A stretch of 64,000 nt of DNA from MGBC163016 sp964518575 (GCA_964518575.1 CAZFGW010000005.1:23996-87995); one strand, 5' to 3'; shown: positions 18,090-27,117, counted from the stretch's first letter. The notes: a model not told the origin generated them from the letters alone. Translations and numbers: made by a program.

Positions 18090-20066
18090 TCAAACCTCCA
18101 AGAGATTGATGACTACCATGGGGCGCTGCTTCGTGCGTTCCCACAGAAGTGATTTCACCGCATCTCGCACCGAACAGCGGACTTCTTTGATGTTCGAGCC
18201 CTTCGAAAGCGCCCGGCGAACAGCATTGGCGACAAGCGCTTGCATCTGGTCGGAAAGATAAGCGTCATCTCCCCCGGCAATACCGTGCAACTCAACAATC
18301 GGGTTGCCGATGAGGGCGTGTTTGCTGACCGATACCGCACACGCGATGCTTGCAAAACCTTGGTTGCCAAGCTCACTGCGTTCATTCAAAACGCCTTCCG
18401 AGGTATCGCCGACGCTCAAACCATCGACATAGATGATGCCGCTTTCGACACCTTCGCCTTGTCTGATTCCCTTCGACGAAAGGATGAGGGAGTCACCGTT
18501 TTCGAGCATATAGATATTGTCTTCGGAAACACCGGTGGCAATAGCGAGTTGCGCGTGCGCACGTAGATGTGAGCTTTCGCCATGAACGGGAAGGAAGGCG
18601 CGCGGCTTCACGATGCTGAGCACGATCTTGAGCTCTTCAGCCCCGGCATGACCCGACACGTGAACGCGTGCGCGGCTTTTGTCATAAACATCAGCACCGA
18701 TCTTCGCGAGCGTATTGATCACGCGCGTTACCGCCTTTTCGTTACCGGGAACGGGCGTTGCGGAGATGATGACGGTGTCTCCCTTCTCCACATCGATCGT
18801 TTTGTGCTCCCCGTTTGCGATCCTGCTCAGAGCAGAAAGAGGCTCTCCTTGCGAACCGGTGCACATGATGACGACCTTTTCAGGAGGAACATCCTTGAGC
18901 TCATAGGCATCGATCAGATCGGAATCGTTGATATTGAGATATCCGAGACGTCGGGCGATATCGGTGTTTTGGATCATGGAGCGCCCCGTCACTACAACCT
19001 TGCGTCCATTGGCAACCGCAGCATCACAGATCTGCTGCATGCGATGGATATGGCTTGCAAACGAGGCGATGATCACCCTGCCCTTCGCGGCGGAGATGAT
19101 CTGGTTGAGCGTTTTTCCAACTTCTGCTTCTGAAGGCGTGAAATTGGGGTTGTTCGCATTGGTTGAGTCGCTCATCATGAGATCCACGCCGATCTCGCTG
19201 AAGCGTGCGAGCGCACCGTAATCGGTGGTGATGCCGTCGATGGGCGTTTGATCGAGCTTGAAGTCCCCCATGTGCAGCACATTGCCTGCGGGGCTTTCGA
19301 TGAAAAGACCAACTGCACCGGGAATGGAGTGGTTCACAGCGAAAAACGTCACCGTGAAGCATCCGAGATGGATGGTATCCCCCGGCTTGATCTCAACGAG
19401 CTTGGCGTTTTTGATCTTGTGCTCGGCGAACTTACCTTCAATGAGCCCAAGTGTCATCTTCGTAGCATAGATAGGAATCGACCGATCGAGATCCTTCATG
19501 AGATAAGGAAGCGCACCGGTGTGGTCCTCGTGACCGTGCGTGACAACAATACCTTTGAGCTTATCGGCGTTTTCGAGTACGTAGGTGTAATCAGGAAGGA
19601 TAAGGTCGATCCCGGGATGATCGTCATCGGGAAACATCAGTCCCGCATCATCGAGCAGCATGTCATGACCGCATTTGAAGGCCGTCATGTTCTTGCCGAT
19701 GGCATCCAGACCGCCAAGCGGAATGATCTCGAGCTCTGCGCGGGGGTCTTGCGTGCGCACCCGCGTCGACGTGCGCAATGAGCGCTTCTGCCCTTTTTGA
19801 TCGGTTTGCGTGCGCTCGCTATCGTCTTTGCGTGTCAGATGCGGGCGCTGCCGATCAAGACTTACGTGTTTGAACCGTTTGGTGTTGTTCTTATTCTTCT
19901 TCGGTTGAGTATTCTTCGCACCGTTGCGCGAAGCGTGGGCATGCTCAGAATTCGCGATATTCGCTGCATTCGTTTCATTGGTCGCATGCTTGCTGTTGTT
20001 GTTCTTATGTACCGATTGCATGGACCTTTGGTCATCATGCTTTCCGGCCTGGTGGTTTTGTGGCAT
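18090..20066 (-). CDS. rnj: ribonuclease J
   Basis: Metallo-beta-lactamase/beta-CASP ribonuclease with 5'-3' exonuclease and endonuclease activity. The zinc ligands are in VTHGHEDHTGALPYL; the beta-CASP region, SGHAGAEELK and PVHGESSHLRAHA follow, and the C-terminal domain closes the protein. The first ~105 residues are an extra Asn/Lys/Arg-rich, low-complexity extension before the catalytic core starts at LEIIPLGGLDAIGKN. Its start ATG 20066 is well supported by GAGGAAG. At 658 residues it is ~100 longer than B. subtilis RNase J1. The tail probably binds RNA or partners (inference). Confidence 0.96.
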   Translation of the reverse strand: MPQNHQAGKHDDQRSMQSVHKNNNSKHATNETNAANIANSEHAHASRNGAKNTQPKKNKNNTKRFKHVSLDRQRPHLTRKDDSERTQTDQKGQKRSLRTSTRVRTQDPRAELEIIPLGGLDAIGKNMTAFKCGHDMLLDDAGLMFPDDDHPGIDLILPDYTYVLENADKLKGIVVTHGHEDHTGALPYLMKDLDRSIPIYATKMTLGLIEGKFAEHKIKNAKLVEIKPGDTIHLGCFTVTFFAVNHSIPGAVGLFIESPAGNVLHMGDFKLDQTPIDGITTDYGALARFSEIGVDLMMSDSTNANNPNFTPSEAEVGKTLNQIISAAKGRVIIASFASHIHRMQQICDAAVANGRKVVVTGRSMIQNTDIARRLGYLNINDSDLIDAYELKDVPPEKVVIMCTGSQGEPLSALSRIANGEHKTIDVEKGDTVIISATPVPGNEKAVTRVINTLAKIGADVYDKSRARVHVSGHAGAEELKIVLSIVKPRAFLPVHGESSHLRAHAQLAIATGVSEDNIYMLENGDSLILSSKGIRQGEGVESGIIYVDGLSVGDTSEGVLNERSELGNQGFASIACAVSVSKHALIGNPIVELHGIAGGDDAYLSDQMQALVANAVRRALSKGSNIKEVRCSVRDAVKSLLWERTKQRPMVVINLLEV

Positions 20067-20119
20067 ATGCCTTCCTCTTCTGCTTTTGCCGGCAAAGATA
20101 TGGGATATGTGGTTCTATT

Positions 20120-21016
20120 CTACATAACGCCGGTCTGTTCCATGATCGATCTCAATCGTGCGATTTGTTCATCAGTCGCATCGATCAGGGGGAGTCTCAC
20201 TCCCCCAACGGGAAATCCCACGAGGTCAAGAGCCGCTTTGACAAGGATCGGGTTCGATGTTTCGAAAAGCCCTTCCATGAGCGGAAGAAGCTTCTCGTGC
20301 TCTGCCCGTGCGTCTTCCCACTCACCCGCACCGCACAGATCGGTGATACGCTTCATGCGAGCAGGTGCAACATTGCCGGTAGTAGATATGACACCGACCG
20401 CACCGAGGCGCATCAGGTCATAGGTTGCCGAGTCATCGCCCGAATATACATCGAAGTCATCCGGCGACTCTTCGATGATACGCGCGATCTGTTCGAAATC
20501 CCCTGAAGCCTCCTTGACAGCGACGATGTTATCGAGATCATGCGCGAGACGCAGCGTGGTATCCGCGCTCATATTGATGGAGCATCGTCCCGGAATGTTA
20601 TAGAGGATAATCGGAAGGTCGGTGGAGCGGGCGATGGATTTGAAATGCTGATACAGTCCTTCTTGCGGAGGTTTGTTGTAGTAAGGCACCACGCACATGA
20701 AGGCATCGACGTCGAGTTTGCTCACATCGCGCGCGAACGCGATGGTGTCCTCAGTGCAGTTATCCCCCACATTTGCGATGACAGGAACACGATGCGCAAC
20801 CGCATCGACCACCGCGTTGAAAAGCTCGATCTTCTGCGGGTAGAACACCGTCGGTGACTCCCCGGTGGTACCGTTGATGATAAGAGCGTCGCTTCCTCCC
20901 TCGATGAGTTTCACCGCGAGCTGTTGGGCTCGATCAAGGTCAAGCTCGAGATGCTCGTCGAAGGGGGTGACCATTGCGGGTATCATGCGTCCAAAGCGCG
21001 GATTATCAAATGACAT
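20120..21016 (-). CDS. dapA: 4-hydroxy-tetrahydrodipicolinate synthase
   Basis: Condenses pyruvate with aspartate semialdehyde in the diaminopimelate/lysine pathway. It is a TIM-barrel aldolase with GTTGESPTVFYPQK, the tyrosine motif PYYNKPPQEG and the Schiff-base lysine in VAVKEASGD. ATG 21016 is chosen because GAGGAGT lies seven bases upstream; an earlier in-frame ATG at 21043 has none. This gives 298 residues, normal for the family. dapB lies about 100 bases upstream on the same strand. Confidence 0.97.
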   Translation of the reverse strand: MSFDNPRFGRMIPAMVTPFDEHLELDLDRAQQLAVKLIEGGSDALIINGTTGESPTVFYPQKIELFNAVVDAVAHRVPVIANVGDNCTEDTIAFARDVSKLDVDAFMCVVPYYNKPPQEGLYQHFKSIARSTDLPIILYNIPGRCSINMSADTTLRLAHDLDNIVAVKEASGDFEQIARIIEESPDDFDVYSGDDSATYDLMRLGAVGVISTTGNVAPARMKRITDLCGAGEWEDARAEHEKLLPLMEGLFETSNPILVKAALDLVGFPVGGVRLPLIDATDEQIARLRSIMEQTGVM

Positions 21017-21114
21017 CGATGACTCCTCAAAAACTCTGATCACTTCATTGTGTCATGATCTGCACTGATTATAGTAGGTCATAGCGAAGATACGGTGCAC
21101 GTATGGGCTAACGA

Positions 21115-21900
21115 TCAATCGATTCCCATAAGAGCATCGAGTCCTTCGACATACCCTGAAAGCTCACCCACCGAGCGGATACCGAGCAGCACGCCGGGCA
21201 TATATGAGCCGGTATCCCACGATGTATGCTTGATGCTGAGCGTTTGTCCATATGATCCGAAGAGTACCTCCTGATCAGCAACATTGCCCATCGTGCGGAC
21301 CGAATGGACAGGAATGCCGTCGATGAGCGCTCCCCGCGCGCACACTCCTTCATCAGTCTCTGTTTCTTTGCCCGGTGCGTCACTCGGTGCCCCATCGCGT
21401 GCAGAAGCGATCAGGTGCGCTGTGGTCGCTGCGGTACCCGAAGGAGCATCCCGCTTGTTGCAATGATGGAACTCGATAATCTCAACCTGAGGAAAGAACG
21501 GAGCTGCGATCTTTGCGAATTGCATCATGAGCACCGCTCCCGTTGTGAAATTCGGTGCATAAAAAAGACAGGTGCCCAAAGGTGCGTCATCAAGGGTTGC
21601 GCGCATTGATGCCACATCGTTGCCCGTGGTCCCCAGCACGCAGTCGACGCCCTGATCAAGGGCTGCTTTCACATTGCCAAGAGCAGCACGGGGAATAGAG
21701 AAATCGACCATTACATCGAAGGTTTCCGCGGCAAGCGCATCGGTAACGCTTTGGTAGACGGGAAAGCCGGCTTTAGAGATACCGTCCTTGTCTGCTGGGT
21801 CGATCCCACAGACAAGGGTGAGGTCGTCGGCATCCTTCACAGCCTGAACGACTGCTTTTCCCATTCGTCCGTTGCATCCTGACACCGCAACTTTGATCAT
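21115..21900 (-). CDS. dapB: 4-hydroxy-tetrahydrodipicolinate reductase
   Basis: NAD(P)H-dependent reductase that acts right after DapA. The Rossmann motif GCNGRMGKAVV is at the N-terminus; FSIPRAALGN, LGTTGN, and the catalytic EFHHCNKRDAPSGTA follow. ATG 21900 (261 residues) fits a GAGGAAGTGAG upstream; an in-frame GTG at 21909 would sit on top of that site. It lies between pnp and dapA. Confidence 0.97.
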   Translation of the reverse strand: MIKVAVSGCNGRMGKAVVQAVKDADDLTLVCGIDPADKDGISKAGFPVYQSVTDALAAETFDVMVDFSIPRAALGNVKAALDQGVDCVLGTTGNDVASMRATLDDAPLGTCLFYAPNFTTGAVLMMQFAKIAAPFFPQVEIIEFHHCNKRDAPSGTAATTAHLIASARDGAPSDAPGKETETDEGVCARGALIDGIPVHSVRTMGNVADQEVLFGSYGQTLSIKHTSWDTGSYMPGVLLGIRSVGELSGYVEGLDALMGID

Positions 21901-21949
21901 AGCTCTCACTTCCTCATCATATATCTACAACAAGCGACCTCGTGCACGC

Positions 21950-21982
21950 ATGCCCCGTGCATCATGATCGAGCACAGGGCAT
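21950..21982 (-). terminator. hairpin between pnp and dapB
   Basis: ATGCCCTGTGC and GCACGGGGCAT form an 11-base-pair stem with one G-U pair and an 11-base loop. It stands ~50 bases after the pnp stop. There is no U-tract, so it may protect the 3' end of the pnp message or act with Rho. Confidence 0.5.
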
Positions 21983-22030
21983 GGAATGGTCGAGCCGCTC
22001 AGAGATTGATTTTCTTGAACCTCTTCTTCG

Positions 22031-24217
22031 TTATGCTTGATGGGATCTCCGAGGCTTCTTTCCATCGTTGCCGCGGCGCGGACGATGGTTGTCGCCCTCG
22101 TGGGGGCGGTCATGATGCGCGCTCTGGGGTGCATCGGGCTTTCCGATGCGATCGAGCGAGATCTTCCCTGTTTTGGGATCGACCTCAAGCACCTCGACGG
22201 TGATGACATCGCCGATGGAGAGAACGTCGTCGACCTTGCCCACGCGTCCGTTTGCGACGCGGGAGATATGAAGCAAGCCGTCTTTACTCGGCGTGAGACG
22301 CACGAAGGCACCGAAATCCTTGATGCCCACGACTTCGCCCTCGTATATTTCGCCCACTTCAGGCTCTTTGACGATGGCAAGGATCTTCTCTTTCGCAGCC
22401 TCCCCTGCCGGTCCTTGCACAGCAGCGATGTGGATGGTGCCGTCTTCTTTGATCTCGATCGTGGCGCCCGTCTCTTCCTGGATACCGCGCACAACCTTGC
22501 CGCCGCTGCCGATGACCTCGCGGATCTTGTCAACGGGAATATGGATGGTCTCGATGCGCGGGGCAGTATCTTTGAGCGTCTCGCGGGGCGAGGAGATGGT
22601 TGCCATCATGGCGTCGAGGATGGTTGCACGGGCGCTCTTCGCCTGCGCAAGCGCACGTGAAAGGATATCAATCGAAAGTCCCTTCGCCTTGTTATCCATC
22701 TGGAGCGCCGTGATGCCTGATGCGGTTCCGCATACCTTGAAGTCCATGTCGCCTAAGAAGTCCTCGATACCTTGGATATCGGTGAGGATGACTACGTCGT
22801 CGCCCTCTTTGATCAGCCCCATCGCAACGCCTGAAACCGCTGCAGAGATAGGAACGCCTGCATCCATGAGCGCGAGCGTTGATCCGCAGGTGGATGCCAT
22901 GGAAGAAGAACCATTCGACTCGAGCACTTCGGAGACGACGCGGATGGCGTAGGGGAAATCGTCCTCGTTCGGGATAACGGGCAGAAGTGCACGCTCTGCA
23001 AGCGCTCCGTGTCCGATCTCGCGCCGTTTCGGAGCGCCCATGCGTCCCGTTTCGCCCGTTGAATAGGGCGGGAAATTGTACTGGTGCATGTAGCGCTTGC
23101 CTTCAGCAGGATCGATCGTATCGAGACGTTGCCATTCATTGAGCATACCCAAGGTGCAGACGGAAAGCACCTGGGTTTGACCGCGCTGGAACAAGCCTGA
23201 TCCATGAACACGCGGAAGATAGCCAGGAACGATGTGCAGCGGACGGATCTCGGTGGGCGTACGTCCATCAACGCGCTCCCCCAATTCGATGATCATAGCG
23301 CGCATCGCATGCTTCTCGAGCGCTTTGAGCTCGGAAGCGATGTCAGACGCCCAGCTTGCGCGTTCATCTTCGTCAAAAGCGGTCATCTTGATGGTCTCTT
23401 TGAGCGCCTCGACTTTCGCGATACGTGATTTCTTATCAAGATCGCGCAGTGCCGCGGTCATGTCATCAGCATATGCTTCGATGCGGGACACGATCGTAGG
23501 ATCAGGAAGATGCAGCGTATAGGGCAGCGGCGTGGGATTCACGCGCGCGATGAAGGCTGCTTGCTTGTCACAGAACGCCGCGATCGCCTCCTGCGCGAAT
23601 GCCATGGCGGAAAGCATATCCTCCTCAGAGATCTCATGTGCTCCCGCTTCGACCATGGAGATATAGTCTTTGGTGCCTGCAATCGTCAGCTCGAGATCGG
23701 ATTGCTCCTGTTCGTCATAGGTGGGATTGACAATGAATTCGCCCGTCTCGGTGTTGCGTCCGATACGTACGCATGCAGCCGGTCCATCAAACGGCGCTCC
23801 GCCGACCATGAGCGCCGCAGAAGCGCCCGCAACGCAAATGGTGTCCGGGGGATTTTCGCCATCAACAACGAACGTGGTTGCGACGATGTGGACCTCGTTT
23901 TTGTATCCATCGGGAAAGCCTGGGCGAATCGGGCGGTCGATCATGCGCGCGGTAAGCGTTCCTTTGTCAGAAGGCTTCGCCTCACGCTTCAGGTATCCGC
24001 CGGGAATGCGTCCAACCGCATACATCTTCTCCATGAAGTCGACGGTCAGGGGGAAGAAATCGTAATCCTTTTCCTGGGAGGAGACCACAGCGGTCACAAG
24101 AACGCTCGTATCGCCACAGGTTACGAGAACAGCGCCCGTTGCCTGTTTGGCAAGCTCACCCGTCTCCATACGATAGCTTTTTCCGTACAGTTCGAATTCT
24201 TCTACTACTTTGTTCAT
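22031..24217 (-). CDS. pnp: polynucleotide phosphorylase
   Basis: Phosphate-dependent 3'-5' exoribonuclease, 728 residues. It has two RNase PH-like domains (the second contains MDAGVPISAAVSGVAMGL), then a KH domain (IREVIGSGGKVVRGIQEETGA) and an S1 domain (EVGEIYEGEVVGIKDFGAFVRL). A His/Arg/Lys-rich tail follows. It starts ~125 bases after rpsO, the classic rpsO-pnp order, with AAGAGGAAAAGGAAG before the ATG. With RNase Y and RNase J in the same window it completes a Gram-positive-type RNA decay set. Confidence 0.98.
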   Translation of the reverse strand: MNKVVEEFELYGKSYRMETGELAKQATGAVLVTCGDTSVLVTAVVSSQEKDYDFFPLTVDFMEKMYAVGRIPGGYLKREAKPSDKGTLTARMIDRPIRPGFPDGYKNEVHIVATTFVVDGENPPDTICVAGASAALMVGGAPFDGPAACVRIGRNTETGEFIVNPTYDEQEQSDLELTIAGTKDYISMVEAGAHEISEEDMLSAMAFAQEAIAAFCDKQAAFIARVNPTPLPYTLHLPDPTIVSRIEAYADDMTAALRDLDKKSRIAKVEALKETIKMTAFDEDERASWASDIASELKALEKHAMRAMIIELGERVDGRTPTEIRPLHIVPGYLPRVHGSGLFQRGQTQVLSVCTLGMLNEWQRLDTIDPAEGKRYMHQYNFPPYSTGETGRMGAPKRREIGHGALAERALLPVIPNEDDFPYAIRVVSEVLESNGSSSMASTCGSTLALMDAGVPISAAVSGVAMGLIKEGDDVVILTDIQGIEDFLGDMDFKVCGTASGITALQMDNKAKGLSIDILSRALAQAKSARATILDAMMATISSPRETLKDTAPRIETIHIPVDKIREVIGSGGKVVRGIQEETGATIEIKEDGTIHIAAVQGPAGEAAKEKILAIVKEPEVGEIYEGEVVGIKDFGAFVRLTPSKDGLLHISRVANGRVGKVDDVLSIGDVITVEVLEVDPKTGKISLDRIGKPDAPQSAHHDRPHEGDNHRPRRGNDGKKPRRSHQA

Positions 24218-24305
24218 GTTCTTCCTTTTCCTCTTTTAACCTCGATGAGCGTCCTCGCTCATAGATTGCATATCCGACATCCCTGACGCGGATATGCTTT
24301 TGCAA

Positions 24306-24330
24306 CAAGACCCGCGCTTTGCGGGTCTTG
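24306..24330 (-). terminator. strong hairpin between rpsO and pnp
   Basis: CAAGACCCGC (24306-24315) and GCGGGTCTTG (24321-24330) form a perfect ten-base-pair stem around a five-base loop, 13 bases past the rpsO stop. The following minus-strand bases (TTGC) are not a U-tract, so it is either a weak terminator or an RNA-processing/stability hairpin, as known between rpsO and pnp in E. coli. Confidence 0.6.
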
Positions 24331-24342
24331 AATGAAGCCTAC

Positions 24343-24630
24343 TTAGATGTTGTCGCGGATACCGAGTTTCTTGATGAGCTCACGATACTCGTTGATGTTG
24401 CGATCTTTGATGTATTTCAGAAGACCGCGGCGCTTACCGATGAGCTTCATAAGTCCGCGCCTCGTATGATTGTCTTTCTTGTGCACCTTGAGGTGTTCGG
24501 TGAGATTGCGGATGCGCTCGGTAAGAATTGCGATCTGTACCTCTGCGCTTCCGGAATCAGCCTCCCCTTTGCCATATTCCTTGATGAGCTCTTGGGTGAC
24601 CTCTTTATTGATGCTGAACTTGTTAGCCAT
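24343..24630 (-). CDS. rpsO: 30S ribosomal protein S15
   Basis: Primary 16S rRNA-binding protein of the small-subunit platform, 95 residues. Typical sequence is seen: GSAEVQIAILTERIRNLTEHL, HKKDNHTRRGLMKLIGKRR and LLKYIKDRN. ATG 24630 is chosen because GGAAAGGTGG lies just upstream; an in-frame start three codons earlier overlaps that site. It lies between recO and pnp. The 120 bases before it carry complementary segments that may let S15 control its own translation. Confidence 0.98.
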   Translation of the reverse strand: MANKFSINKEVTQELIKEYGKGEADSGSAEVQIAILTERIRNLTEHLKVHKKDNHTRRGLMKLIGKRRGLLKYIKDRNINEYRELIKKLGIRDNI

Positions 24631-24663
24631 GGTTTCCACCTTTCCTATTCAAATGGCATCGAT

Positions 24664-24751
24664 CGTATGTGAATCCTTCCAAGCTGGGAAGATAAGCAAG
24701 TGGTGCATATCATCTAAGCAAGGAAATCGGTCACATACGCAACCTTGGAAG
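24664..24751 (-). promoter_or_regulatory. rpsO leader with two crossing complementary pairs
   Basis: In transcript order: CTTCCAAG (24751-24744), CGTATGTGA (24739-24731), CTTGGAAG (24683-24676), TCACATACG (24672-24664). The first pairs with the third (8 bp) and the second with the fourth (9 bp), so they form a pseudoknot or two exclusive hairpins. S15 autoregulation through a leader pseudoknot is known in E. coli. The role here is inferred; no clear rpsO promoter was found, so the leader may come from recO readthrough. Confidence 0.5.
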
Positions 24752-24801
24752 TATAAACCAAAAATCCACCTCGATGGGCGGGAATAGCGAAATTAGACGT
24801 A

Positions 24802-25572
24802 TCAAAGCGAAGAATACGTTGCAAAATCGCGCAGAGCCTTCATTCGAACACCGAAATGCTCCAAAAACCAGGTGCTGAGCACATCGAGGATCTCCCATGC
24901 TGACGCACCTTCGATGTCCATCACAAGTATCTGCTCGAAGGTCAAGGAGAAGAGCATCTGCGCCCACGCGATCACCGGAGAAGGAAGTGGCATCGTTGAG
25001 GAAAGATGCGCACACGCGCTGCAAACCGCTCCCCCATCCGAGATGGAGAAGAGGCATTGCTCGCTTACTGTTGAAATCTCAAGGGGACGCCCACAGATCG
25101 CGCAGGTCGAGAAACTCATGCGGGTACCCAAAAGCGCTGAGAGCTTGATCAAGTACGCCCCCAGCAATAACGCCAAACGCTTCTCATCTGCGCGCTCGCA
25201 GGCGGAAAGTGCCGCAATACTCATGGCGAATAAATTATGTACAGCAAGTTCTGGCTGGGCGACGTTGAGGAGCACCTGAGCAATGCAGGCGGCGCATGCA
25301 TGATAGATGGGATCGGTTTTAAGCTTTGGAAAGCTCAAAAGCAGACGCGATTCCTTCGCGATATCGAGCTTGCTTCCTTTCACCAAAAGGATATGGACGC
25401 TGTTAAAAATCTCAAGGCGGCTCGAAGACGCGTTTTTGGGCTTCCGGGCACCTTTGGCAACGGCTTTCGCAAGGCTGCCATCTTCTGCAAGCAATGTGAT
25501 GATCAGATCGGCTTCCCCAAGCTTTGTCTTCTTGAGGACGAGAAAGTCACCATTGCAGGTTGGTCGTGGCAT
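24802..25572 (-). CDS. recO: DNA repair protein RecO
   Basis: Loads RecA with RecF/RecR at gaps. The N-terminal OB fold begins with the family signature FLVLKKTKLGEADLIITLL; a helical domain follows, with a four-cysteine zinc site (CAICGRP ... CSACAH). The length of 256 residues is normal. It starts nine bases after the PASTA protein and ends the CIRCE-led run; rpsO lies ~170 bases on. No clear ribosome binding site is seen, so it may depend on coupling. Confidence 0.93.
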   Translation of the reverse strand: MPRPTCNGDFLVLKKTKLGEADLIITLLAEDGSLAKAVAKGARKPKNASSSRLEIFNSVHILLVKGSKLDIAKESRLLLSFPKLKTDPIYHACAACIAQVLLNVAQPELAVHNLFAMSIAALSACERADEKRLALLLGAYLIKLSALLGTRMSFSTCAICGRPLEISTVSEQCLFSISDGGAVCSACAHLSSTMPLPSPVIAWAQMLFSLTFEQILVMDIEGASAWEILDVLSTWFLEHFGVRMKALRDFATYSSL

Positions 25573-25581
25573 CGCAAAAAG

Positions 25582-27054
25582 CTATCTGATCGCCGGGTCG
25601 ATGGCGGCTATCTCATTGCGATCGTTCCAGGTGATGGTGCCTTTGATAGTTTCGTTATTCCCGTAGCGCGTTTCCGTTTCTTTCCCGAACCAGGAATGTG
25701 TTTCGAACGGACGCGCGACAATGACGAAGCTACAGGTGTTGTCACCCTTATATTCAACGCTCTCGATGCTCGTCATCTCATAAGACACCGAGCCCATCGT
25801 GAAGGTTTTCTTATTGTTCAAATACGTCCGGGTAAGGTTCACCACTTCCGCAGAACGGCTTTTCGCAACGAAGATGGAAACCTCGCTCCCGCTCGGCAGT
25901 TCGCTGCCGGCAGCAGGATCACTTGAAACGACGGTTCCTTCGGCGACATCTTCGGTATAGGTGTATTTGACCGCAACGCTGTAGCCCTCTGCCTCAAGCA
26001 ACGTCGTTGCATTTTCCGTATTCTGACCGACAACATCGGGAACCGTGAAAGGCTCTGCCGAAACAATGGTGATCTGGGCAGTAGCTTTCGAGCGCGTACC
26101 CGCCTCAGGCGTGATGGAAAGCACCGTACCCGCCGCCTCGTTCGATTTCTCCGTCTTCTGCTCGATATTCTCAAGCCCCTCCTCTTTCAAGAGCTCCAGT
26201 GCCTGATCGAACGGAAGCCCGACGACGTCGGGTATGATACGCGCGGTCGAAACGTTGATAATGACCGTTGAGCCTTCTGCCACGCGTGCCCCCGCATCAG
26301 GCGAAGTGCTCAAAACGATGCCCTCGATCTCGTCCGATTTGACGTAGACAATATCAGCGGTAAATCCTGCATCGGTAATAATTTCCTCAGCGCTTTCCAT
26401 GCGTGCGCCGATGACATTCGGAACAGCTTTGCCACCCCAGAGCTGCAGTGCGTAGGTGGCGATGAGTGCTCCTGCAATCAGCGCGAGCGCTGCGATAATG
26501 ATGCCGATGATGAGCCGCTTCTTCTTGGGACCTGACATGGGACCTGCGTGTTTCTTGACGGTGTCATCCCGAAATATCTTTCCCGTGGTTTGAGTCGACG
26601 TGGTGGACGAGGCAGAGGTGTGCGCATAATAGGTACGCGCCTGGTCCTCCATGACCTCATCGAGCACGGGGATTTGCACCGTTTTACTCGCTTGATCGGG
26701 GTGTGCGCCATCATAGGGAGCGCTCTCATATCCGTAGTCCCCCCGTGCATGTTCTGAGTACGACCTCTCATCAAAGCCGAGAGGGCGAGTGGCTGAAGCG
26801 TAATAGACCTCATCGAAGCCCTCTTCATACCGATTGTCTGAAAAGGATGCGGCACTGTGAGCGGTGTGCCCTTCACCAACCATATGTTCAAGACCGTCCA
26901 AATCGATCGTGACCGCTGTTGAGCCATCGAGAAGGATGTTGCCATCGGCGAAGATCTCGCGGGCAACGGGGGCTACCGTAGGTAATTCATACCCACACCC
27001 ATCGCAGAAACGAGCGGTATCCCGATTGTTCGTATGGCATCGCGGACAGATCAT
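25582..27054 (-). CDS. zinc-ribbon membrane protein with three PASTA domains, no kinase
   Basis: A 490-residue protein. Residues 1-24 form a zinc ribbon (CPRC at 3-6, CDGC at 17-20). An acidic, Tyr/Ser-rich cytoplasmic stretch (~30-175) is followed by one transmembrane helix (181-203) and three PASTA repeats (about 209-271, 272-336, 337-402: VPNVIGARMESAEEII, IPDVVGLPFDQALELL, VPDVVGQNTENATTLL). A ~90-residue extracellular end domain closes it. PASTA repeats bind peptidoglycan or muropeptides in PknB-type kinases and PBPs, but there is no kinase or transpeptidase here. A role as wall sensor is inference. Confidence 0.88.
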   Translation of the reverse strand: MICPRCHTNNRDTARFCDGCGYELPTVAPVAREIFADGNILLDGSTAVTIDLDGLEHMVGEGHTAHSAASFSDNRYEEGFDEVYYASATRPLGFDERSYSEHARGDYGYESAPYDGAHPDQASKTVQIPVLDEVMEDQARTYYAHTSASSTTSTQTTGKIFRDDTVKKHAGPMSGPKKKRLIIGIIIAALALIAGALIATYALQLWGGKAVPNVIGARMESAEEIITDAGFTADIVYVKSDEIEGIVLSTSPDAGARVAEGSTVIINVSTARIIPDVVGLPFDQALELLKEEGLENIEQKTEKSNEAAGTVLSITPEAGTRSKATAQITIVSAEPFTVPDVVGQNTENATTLLEAEGYSVAVKYTYTEDVAEGTVVSSDPAAGSELPSGSEVSIFVAKSRSAEVVNLTRTYLNNKKTFTMGSVSYEMTSIESVEYKGDNTCSFVIVARPFETHSWFGKETETRYGNNETIKGTITWNDRNEIAAIDPAIR

Positions 27055-27117
27055 GTGCTGCGGTTCACTCCTCTTTCCTCAGGTACCTCTCGCAAAAAAG
27101 GCAATCGAGCGCTTTTG

